Positions 1-4,692 of a stretch of 8,444 nucleotides of DNA are shown piece by piece. Source of the stretch: Fidelibacterota bacterium (GTDB lineage: Bacteria > Fidelibacterota > UBA2242); NCBI GenBank assembly GCA_003527965.1, contig DPVY01000062.1:1-8444 (forward strand). Reading direction: 5' to 3'. The notes beneath the pieces are model-generated. The model was given only the letters and a program-made list of their open reading frames with translations, searched no databases and was not told where the DNA came from. The position numbers were made by a program, and so were the translations under genes. Numbering within the stretch: the first letter of the stretch is position 1; every line of letters begins with the position of its first letter.

Positions 1-19
1 ACTATTTTAGGACAAGACA
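1..19 (-). mobile_element. possible insertion-sequence terminal repeat (very tentative)
   Basis: Read on the minus strand, the last bases of the window are TGTCTTGTCCTAAAATAGT. They begin with TG and resemble the general style of IS3-family ends (TGTnnTGnCC followed by an A/T-rich run). The GAF reading frame stops making sense at exactly this TGT, which is what an insertion would cause. Only one end is visible, with no transposase and no target duplication, so this is a hypothesis. Confidence 0.2.
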
Positions 20-841
20 CTCTCTTTTAGATTTTATGAAATCAAATCCTAAGACGCCAAAAAAATATTCATTGTAGTAGAGAGGAAATAATAATTGTGT
101 CTTTATATTTTTATCTTTAAAATTTATCCTTTCGGAAGCCGCTTTTTCAGGTAATGATTCTATATCGGAAATATTTATCGGTTTAAGCTGTTTCAGCAAC
201 TCCATTGTCCATGGAAATAGCGTTTCGTATTCCTCGTAAAATTCACGCGGTAGCGGTTCGGCTTCGTTTGAATTCCAAAAAAATATTTTGTTTTGAAATA
301 ATTGGGCTTCCGTAAAAAGCAGTAAATAAATTCTATCTGCTAAAACCGCTTCGCCTAAAATATTCAAAGCGTCATTGATTATTGAATCCATTGGTTTTGA
401 TTTAATATCAAGGAAAAGGGCGCCAATTCTGGCTGTAGCGTTTTCCAGCGCAATGCGGTGGCTCATGCTCTCAACTTGCTTGGTAATATCAATTAAAGAA
501 ATAATTCGCGCATTTGAATCAAGTAGACATCCTGTGCATAAATGAGTGTATTTATTAATACCCTGTTTGTCTTTGAAGTTGAGCACGCTTTTGTCATTTT
601 TGCCGGTATGCAAAAGGGTGGGGATAAATTGTTGTTCTTCAGGGTCGATAAAATCTATCAGTCTTTTCTTATTTTCTATTTCCGCTTTTGAATATCCGGA
701 TAGCTCTTCAAATATTTTATTACTCTTTATGATTGTGCCGTTTTCGTCAACAATGATATTTGCGGCCCCACTGCACTCAATAAATGCTTCAGGGCTGTTA
801 TTTAAAACCGGCTGTTGTTCTTTTTTTTTATCCTCACACAT
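2..841 (-). CDS. PAS-GAF sensory protein, C-terminally truncated
   Basis: A 279-residue cytoplasmic sensor fragment with no membrane segment or signal peptide. Residues about 15-120 form a PAS domain: it has the NIIVDENGTI strand, an F-x-x-LSGYS segment and a closing DIT. Residues about 130-274 form a GAF domain ending in FFGVLGFDFIKSKRE. Such PAS-GAF pairs normally sit in front of a histidine kinase, GGDEF or further sensor module, but none follows. The frame runs into a stop five codons after the KRE motif, where GAF proteins usually continue with a Trp and a long final helix of about 30 residues. The protein is therefore probably broken by an insertion or frameshift rather than a natural single-domain sensor. 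The ligand and output are unknown. The start codon ATG at 839-841 has an AAGAGAG-like Shine-Dalgarno upstream. The domain call is strong; the state of the gene is inferred. Confidence 0.75.
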   Translation of the reverse strand: MCEDKKKEQQPVLNNSPEAFIECSGAANIIVDENGTIIKSNKIFEELSGYSKAEIENKKRLIDFIDPEEQQFIPTLLHTGKNDKSVLNFKDKQGINKYTHLCTGCLLDSNARIISLIDITKQVESMSHRIALENATARIGALFLDIKSKPMDSIINDALNILGEAVLADRIYLLLFTEAQLFQNKIFFWNSNEAEPLPREFYEEYETLFPWTMELLKQLKPINISDIESLPEKAASERINFKDKNIKTQLLFPLYYNEYFFGVLGFDFIKSKRECLVLK

Positions 842-903
842 GAATAGCTCTCTTTTAGTGTCATGGTAATAGTGGTTTTAATTTTGTCTTTAGCATTAAT
901 TTT

Positions 904-932
904 AATATACAGATATCTACTTATATGTGCAA
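904..932 (-). promoter_or_regulatory. candidate sigma70 promoter for the PAS-GAF gene
   Basis: On the minus strand a TATATT -10 box (5 of 6 matches) at 904-909 lies 17 bases from a weak TTGCAC -35 box (3 of 6) at 927-932. It is correctly placed about 60 bases upstream of the PAS-GAF start. The surrounding sequence is very AT-rich, so chance matches are likely. Confidence 0.3.
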
Positions 933-1034
933 TATTTCAGACAACCCTGGTGTGGTCTCGGGTAAGGATAATATCAGGTCCCCCACTATTTTTTAACATT
1001 ACTTAAAAAAATTCCATTTGTTGTCATCGGGTTA

Positions 1035-1063
1035 TTGTCTATTCAAGAGTTTGTGTTTAAATT
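1035..1063 (+). promoter_or_regulatory. candidate sigma70 promoter for the ferredoxin gene
   Basis: TTGTCT (4 of 6) at 1035-1040, a 17-base spacer and TAAATT (4 of 6) at 1058-1063 lie about 40 bases ahead of the ferredoxin start. The same -10 hexamer occurs in the stronger rplU promoter candidate. The rest of the gap at 842-1103 holds no ORF or RNA gene that I can recognise; one imperfect hairpin followed by a T run lies at about 952-994. Confidence 0.35.
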
Positions 1064-1103
1064 CAGGCGATTTTTGTCAACCAACCAATAGGAGATAATA
1101 GCG

Positions 1104-1271
1104 ATGGCTCATGTAATTAGTGACGAATGCATTGCTTGTGGCGCCTGTCTGCCCGAATGTCCGGAAGAAGCAATCAGCGAGGGTGATATCTACGTTATTG
1201 ATCCCGACAAATGTACCGATTGTGGATCCTGTGCGGAAGTTTGCCCAACAGAGGCAATTAGCCAGGTATAA
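1104..1271 (+). CDS. 2[4Fe-4S] bacterial-type ferredoxin
   Basis: A 55-residue soluble electron carrier. It has two classical C-x2-C-x2-C-x3-C(P) motifs: CIACGACLPECP (Cys 9, 12, 15, 19) and CTDCGSCAEVCP (Cys 37, 40, 43, 47). Each would supply three ligands to one cubane cluster and the fourth to the other. The two halves are near-repeats (ECIACGACLPECPEEAI and KCTDCGSCAEVCPTEAI), as expected for this internally duplicated family, and the length matches clostridial-type ferredoxins. The start ATG has a clean AGGAG at 1090-1094, nine bases upstream. The gene stands alone: a candidate promoter lies upstream and a strong terminator begins four bases after the stop. That suggests a general low-potential electron donor rather than a subunit of a neighbouring enzyme. 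Its redox partner cannot be read from this window. Confidence 0.95.
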   Translation: MAHVISDECIACGACLPECPEEAISEGDIYVIDPDKCTDCGSCAEVCPTEAISQV

Positions 1272-1274
1272 TTC

Positions 1275-1306
1275 AAAAGCCCGACCCTTTTTGCGGTCGG
1301 GCTTTT
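1275..1306 (+). terminator. Rho-independent terminator after the ferredoxin
   Basis: A perfect 12-bp stem (AAAAGCCCGACC at 1275-1286 pairing with GGTCGGGCTTTT at 1295-1306) encloses an 8-base loop. The 3' arm ends in four Ts. It begins four bases after the ferredoxin stop codon and separates that gene from the muramidase gene. The A-rich 5' arm makes it potentially bidirectional, but no minus-strand gene needs it. Confidence 0.9.
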
Positions 1307-1375
1307 ACTTATAGTAACCAAAATTATTTGAAAGATAATCACGATTGTTTCGTAAAAAGTATCAAAGTTGTCATT

Positions 1376-2647
1376 ATGTTTCAAAATACTCATAAAAAAT
1401 CTCTGTTTATATTCAACATGCTGATCATTTTGTTCGCATTCCCCGCCTCTAGCTCCGGATCAGCGAGGGATAAAATTGCTGTTAAAACCGGCCTGGATGT
1501 AGTGGTAGAAAACCAGTTTTCAGCATTTGCCGGTAAGCGGGTCGGCATTGTCTGTAATCATACGGCTCGTGATAAAAACGGGGAACACATTGTCGACCTG
1601 TTCCACGAAAGCGGCGTCTGCGAGGTAACGGCGATTTTCGGCCCCGAACACGGTTTCCGGGGAATGCACGCCGACGGACAAAAAATCCACAATGAAAAGG
1701 ATGAGGTTTCCGGCGCGACGATCTACAGCCTTTACGGAAAAATCCGTAAACCGACTACCGGAATGCTAAATAATGTTGATGTATTGGTATATGACATTCA
1801 GGATGTCGGCGCCCGCTTCTATACTTATATTGCCACCATGTCTCTGGCAATGGCAAGCGCAGCGGAAAATAATATCCCTTTTGTCATTCTGGACCGCCCG
1901 AATCCGATACGGGGAGACCGGATCGAAGGGCCCCTGCTTGATATGAAATTCAAATCTTTTGTCGGCCCCCATCCCATTCCAATCCGTTATAGAATGACTA
2001 TCGGAGAACTTGCCTTATGGATTAACGGAGAGGGGCTTCTCGACGAAGGACTGTCCGCCGACCTTACTGTTATAAAAACAGAAGGATGGCAGAGACAATT
2101 ATGGTATGATGAAATCGACTTACCATGGATTGCCCCGTCACCGAACATGAAACATCTCGGCACCGCCATAGTTTATCCCGGATTTTGCCTGCTCGAAGGT
2201 TCCAACCTTTCAGAAGGGCGCGGAACGGATGATCCCTTCATGCAGTTCGGAGCACCCTGGATTAATGCGGAAAAATACGCCGCCGAACTTAACGCGCTGG
2301 GGCTTGAAGGAATTGTGTTTCATCCGGTTACTTTCACGCCGGTTTCAATTTCCCAGGTTGCATATCGTCCTAAATACGAAAACCAAAAATGTTGCGGCGT
2401 CCGGGTCGAAATTAGCGATCGTAACCGGTTTAAACCGGTCCGGTCAATGCTCTTGATTCTGGAAAAGACTAAAAAATTATATCCCGAAAATTTCAGCCTG
2501 AAAAATGGTCTTGACCGGCTCTACGGAAGCGACGAGCTGCGTTTAACGCTAAACGGAAATGCTCCTGTAGAAGAATTAATAAATAGTTGGGATTCAAAAC
2601 TCTCTAATTTCCGGGAACAGATTCTGCAATATCTGTTATATGAATAA
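1376..2647 (+). CDS. namZ: secreted exo-beta-N-acetylmuramidase, DUF1343/NamZ family
   Basis: Member of the DUF1343 (NamZ, GH171) family, whose characterised members release N-acetylmuramic acid from the non-reducing end of peptidoglycan fragments during cell-wall turnover. From the ATG at 1376 the protein has 423 residues. It starts with a signal peptide (basic MFQNTHKK, hydrophobic LFIFNMLIILFAF, probable cleavage after SSGSA), so the enzyme acts outside the cytoplasm. Family hallmarks are GKRVGIVCNHTARD, the FGPEHGFRG motif at about residues 88-96 with conserved Glu and His, VLVYDIQDVGARFYTY, FVILDRPNPIRGD and LPWIAPSPNM. The frame stays open to a TTG at 1328, adding 16 residues. I prefer the ATG because it places the signal peptide at the N-terminus, though neither start has a clear Shine-Dalgarno. 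The family call is firm; the substrate is known only from homologues. A HAD-fold gene follows 52 bp downstream, probably in the same transcript. Confidence 0.9.
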   Translation: MFQNTHKKSLFIFNMLIILFAFPASSSGSARDKIAVKTGLDVVVENQFSAFAGKRVGIVCNHTARDKNGEHIVDLFHESGVCEVTAIFGPEHGFRGMHADGQKIHNEKDEVSGATIYSLYGKIRKPTTGMLNNVDVLVYDIQDVGARFYTYIATMSLAMASAAENNIPFVILDRPNPIRGDRIEGPLLDMKFKSFVGPHPIPIRYRMTIGELALWINGEGLLDEGLSADLTVIKTEGWQRQLWYDEIDLPWIAPSPNMKHLGTAIVYPGFCLLEGSNLSEGRGTDDPFMQFGAPWINAEKYAAELNALGLEGIVFHPVTFTPVSISQVAYRPKYENQKCCGVRVEISDRNRFKPVRSMLLILEKTKKLYPENFSLKNGLDRLYGSDELRLTLNGNAPVEELINSWDSKLSNFREQILQYLLYE

Positions 2648-2699
2648 TTCCATTCTATCGGAACAACATAAATAATAATTAATTGGGACGGTCGTTACT

Positions 2700-3467
2700 T
2701 TGTATCCGCTCTTAAACGAAATGCTCCATCTGTCAGAAATTATCGCATCCGGACGCTTGTTGTGCTTCCTGTTCAACTATGACGATTTGCCCGTCATATA
2801 TAAAAAAGATAGGCTCGATATTCTTAAAAAGATCACAGCCCTGGCGGAAACACCAAACATCTGCCCGGGGATATTCAGCCGTAAAACCATCGCCGATCTC
2901 CGGCGGTTACCCCAATCGGAAAAGCTAATCATCGCCGGGAGTAACGGCTATGAAATCGACAGCCCCGGTTTTACCTGGCTTTTCCCGAAACTCGGGTTGA
3001 TTCATCATCAGATTGAGCGCATTTATACCACTCTCCAGATGGAATTGGGACCGTCCTGGACAAAAACGAACGTCAATATCGAAAGCATTGAGCTTCAAAT
3101 TAAAATTCCAAAAGAAGATCCATTAATGTATCAAAGACTCTTTCAAATATTGCCGGAAACTCTGGACGATTCTCATTTATCCATTATTCAACACTCTTCG
3201 TTTTTACAGATAATTCCAGCTAATAGTTGGGACAAGGGGAAGGGCGTAGAAAAAATCTTCCAACTGCTCCCCCGGGGAAATGGAAAATTGCCGGTTTTAT
3301 GCTATCTGGGCGCAGAAAATAATGATGAGCCGGCTTTTCGGCAGGTCAATTTATATGGCTATTCGGTATTATTGCGGGAAAACATCGGGCGAAAAACAAA
3401 TGCTCGTTATTTTTTGCAGAGCACACAGGATCTAAATAAACTGCTCATCTGGTTGAATTCACTATAA
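2700..3467 (+). CDS. trehalose-6-phosphate phosphatase-like HAD protein, probably catalytically inactive
   Basis: A 255-residue cytoplasmic protein with the layout of OtsB/trehalose phosphatases. The expected DYDGTL nucleophile motif aligns with NYDDLP (Asn26, Asp28). FSRKTIADLRRL (residues 59-70) matches the SGR-x-LxDLxxL region, AGSNGYEI (79-86) the AGxHGxEI region, and DKGKGVEKIFQLL (178-190) the KGxA-x3-LL helix. YLGAENNDEPAF (202-213) matches the GDDxTDEDAF metal motif. The fold is recognisable, but key residues have changed. The nucleophile Asp is Asn, the two metal-site Asps of the last motif are Ala205 and Glu206, and the lysine/HYR segment is replaced around residues 126-136. I infer a pseudo-phosphatase, perhaps a binding or regulatory protein. 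No trehalose synthase gene is nearby. The start is TTG at 2700 with a weak GGGACGG upstream; an in-frame ATG at 2721 is the alternative. The gene abuts the convergent AhpD-like gene with no gap. Confidence 0.7.
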   Translation: MYPLLNEMLHLSEIIASGRLLCFLFNYDDLPVIYKKDRLDILKKITALAETPNICPGIFSRKTIADLRRLPQSEKLIIAGSNGYEIDSPGFTWLFPKLGLIHHQIERIYTTLQMELGPSWTKTNVNIESIELQIKIPKEDPLMYQRLFQILPETLDDSHLSIIQHSSFLQIIPANSWDKGKGVEKIFQLLPRGNGKLPVLCYLGAENNDEPAFRQVNLYGYSVLLRENIGRKTNARYFLQSTQDLNKLLIWLNSL

Positions 3468-3818
3468 TTACTTATCTTCACCTAAACCGTCCCAAAAGGA
3501 AACCGCCCGGCGGATATGGGGAATGGTGATTGAGCCACCTACGATCAAGCCGATTGCGACAACCTCTTCTATTTCCTTATCGCTTACGCCGAGATTATGG
3601 CACTGAATCAGGTGATATTTTATACAATCGTCACAGCGCAGCACCAGGGATGCAACCATTCCCAGCATTTCTTTGGTTTTTTTATCCAGCGCACCGCCTT
3701 CGTAAGCCTGGGTATCCAGGCTAAAAAACCGTTTGGTAGTTTTATTGCTATACTGAACAAGCAGATCGTTTAGTAGGTATCGTTCCTTTTCAAAACTCTT
3801 CCGGTCATTATTATCCAT
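3468..3818 (-). CDS. AhpD-like / carboxymuconolactone decarboxylase family protein
   Basis: A 116-residue, mostly helical, cytoplasmic protein of the CMD/AhpD superfamily. The core segment (residues 44-102) contains Glu50, Cys62, Cys65 and His69 in RCDDCIKYH, followed by LGVSDKEIEEVVAIGLIVGGS. The Glu-(12)-Cys-(3)-Cys-(4)-His spacing equals that of the AhpD peroxidase proton-relay site. A thiol-disulfide or peroxide-defence role is therefore more likely than ring-lactone decarboxylation, which does not need the CxxC pair. The partner peroxiredoxin is not in the window. The start ATG at 3816-3818 has a strong Shine-Dalgarno (GAGGAG) just upstream. A weak promoter candidate (TAAAAT at 3859-3864, 17 bases from TTCCGA at 3882-3887) lies ahead, so the gene is probably monocistronic after the rpmA terminator. 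Its stop codon touches that of the convergent gene. Confidence 0.85.
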   Translation of the reverse strand: MDNNDRKSFEKERYLLNDLLVQYSNKTTKRFFSLDTQAYEGGALDKKTKEMLGMVASLVLRCDDCIKYHLIQCHNLGVSDKEIEEVVAIGLIVGGSITIPHIRRAVSFWDGLGEDK

Positions 3819-3889
3819 AAAATCTCCTCGCCGGATTCTTAGACTTGATAAACGCTAAATTTTAGAAAAATCAGCTGTTTTTCGGAAGG

Positions 3890-3955
3890 TAAATAAAAAA
3901 CCCCGCAACCAAAAAGAGTAAAGTGGGCTTACCCGATATATTTGGAAATTGCGGG
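3890..3955 (-). terminator. terminator of the rplU-rpmA transcript
   Basis: On the minus strand, CCCGCAA (plus 3949-3955) pairs with TTGCGGG (plus 3902-3908), and GTTTTTTATTT follows immediately. The enclosed loop is about 40 bases long and contains a small GGG/CCC inner pairing, so the structure is larger than a textbook terminator. The T run and the position just after the rpmA stop support the call. Confidence 0.65.
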
Positions 3956-3961
3956 ATCTGT

Positions 3962-4213
3962 TTAATTTAAAACGCTGACCGCTTTTTTACTGCGCCCTTT
4001 GCGTTCGAATGTCACGACACCGTCAACAAGCGCAAAAAGAGTATCATCGCTACCGATACCAACATTGGTCCCGGGATGAATTCTTGTTCCGCGTTGACGT
4101 ACTATGATTGAGCCGGCAGATACAAACTGACCGCCAAAGCGCTTCACGCCCAGACGTTGAGCATTGCTATCTCGACCATTTTTTGAACTGCCGACACCTT
4201 TTTTATGAGCCAT
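3962..4213 (-). CDS. rpmA: 50S ribosomal protein L27
   Basis: An 83-residue bacterial L27. It begins MAHKKGVGSSKNGRDS and continues with QRLGVKRFGG, GSIIVRQRGTRIHPG and NVGIGSDDTLFAL, all family signatures. The flexible basic N-terminus reaches the peptidyl-transferase centre of the 50S subunit. The protein starts directly at MAHKKG, without the N-terminal propeptide cleaved in Firmicutes. The start ATG at 4211-4213 is served by an AGGAG (plus 4223-4227) that overlaps the rplU stop codon, so the two genes are probably translationally coupled. Length is normal. The gene is last in its transcript and is followed by a terminator; obgE, a common next gene, is missing here. Confidence 0.98.
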   Translation of the reverse strand: MAHKKGVGSSKNGRDSNAQRLGVKRFGGQFVSAGSIIVRQRGTRIHPGTNVGIGSDDTLFALVDGVVTFERKGRSKKAVSVLN

Positions 4214-4222
4214 GGTACTATA

Positions 4223-4227
4223 CTCCT
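4223..4227 (-). promoter_or_regulatory. rpmA ribosome binding site overlapping the rplU stop
   Basis: The sequence TAGGAG on the minus strand contains both the TAG stop of rplU and the AGGAG of rpmA, nine bases before the rpmA ATG. This arrangement favours coupled, near-equimolar translation of L21 and L27. Confidence 0.75.
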
Positions 4228-4624
4228 ACTCTTTCGGGGCTGCGTCTTCTTTTTCTTTACCGGTTGTTTTCGGGGCGCTTTTTTTCGCCTTGGTCGGGGT
4301 TGCCGCCATAAGCCCCTTTACTTCCAAAACCGTATAATGCTGGCGATGGCCCTTTTTTACTTTATAACCTTTACGGCGCTTCTTTTTGAAAACAATAACC
4401 TTGGGAAGGCGTTTGTGCTCAACTACGCTCGTTTCTATCCGGGCGCCTTTTACGACCGGATTACCAACTTTTACAGCGTCCCCTTCTCTGAGATAGAGAA
4501 CGGAATCAACGATATATTCTTTCCCAATCTCAACATCAAGTTTAGGGACGGCTATCTTTTTTCCTGTTTCCAGAATAACCTGATCACCGGCTATTTCGGC
4601 TATTGCGTATAATTCACTCTTCAT
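4226..4624 (-). CDS. rplU: 50S ribosomal protein L21
   Basis: A 132-residue L21, an early-assembly 50S protein that binds 23S rRNA. The core spans residues 1-105 and carries YAIAEIAGDQ, the VGNPVVKGA segment and the highly basic VIVFKKKRRKGYKVKKGHRQ (about 76-95), which contacts rRNA. A further 27 residues (106-132), rich in Lys, Ala, Pro and Thr and ending in an acidic stretch, extend beyond the usual length of about 103. This tail looks disordered. The start ATG at 4622-4624 has an AGAGAG-type Shine-Dalgarno and a short leader of about 30 bases from the candidate promoter, too short for an autoregulatory L21 leader structure. The stop TAG lies inside the Shine-Dalgarno of rpmA, 12 bases before that gene's ATG. 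Confidence 0.97.
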   Translation of the reverse strand: MKSELYAIAEIAGDQVILETGKKIAVPKLDVEIGKEYIVDSVLYLREGDAVKVGNPVVKGARIETSVVEHKRLPKVIVFKKKRRKGYKVKKGHRQHYTVLEVKGLMAATPTKAKKSAPKTTGKEKEDAAPKE

Positions 4625-4661
4625 AAATCTCTCTTATTCTTGAATTTCAACAAGGCTGGTT

Positions 4662-4690
4662 AATTTAGAGAATCCTTTAAGATTTGTCAA
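4662..4690 (-). promoter_or_regulatory. sigma70-type promoter for rplU-rpmA
   Basis: On the minus strand a perfect TTGACA (plus 4685-4690), a 17-base spacer and TAAATT (plus 4662-4667; 4 of 6 matches) lie in the 68-bp gap between rng and rplU. The predicted transcript start is about 30 bases before the L21 ATG. This would let the ribosomal protein genes be transcribed at a higher level than the upstream radical SAM and rng genes. Confidence 0.65.
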
Positions 4691-4692
4691 GT

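Noticed and set aside
546..869. A plus-strand open frame of 107 codons
   Set aside because: It lies antisense to the PAS-GAF gene, has a composition biased to Ser/Leu/Cys typical of a shadow frame, and shows no domain.
842..1103. A tRNA, riboswitch or small ORF in the largest intergenic gap
   Set aside because: No T-loop consensus, cloverleaf arms, known aptamer core, or open frame with a ribosome site could be found.
1120..1314. A plus-strand frame overlapping the ferredoxin
   Set aside because: It is out of frame with the eight-cysteine ferredoxin, which has the ribosome site and the family signature, and it reads through the terminator hairpin.
1190..1393. A minus-strand frame of 67 codons over the ferredoxin end and terminator
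   Set aside because: No ribosome site or recognisable domain; it is explained as the complement of real features.
4205..4612. A plus-strand open frame of 135 codons
   Set aside because: It is entirely antisense to rplU, whose identity is certain.
4625..4692. A possible L21 leader regulatory RNA upstream of rplU
   Set aside because: The gap is only 68 bases, mostly taken up by the promoter, and no stable hairpin mimicking the rRNA site is visible.
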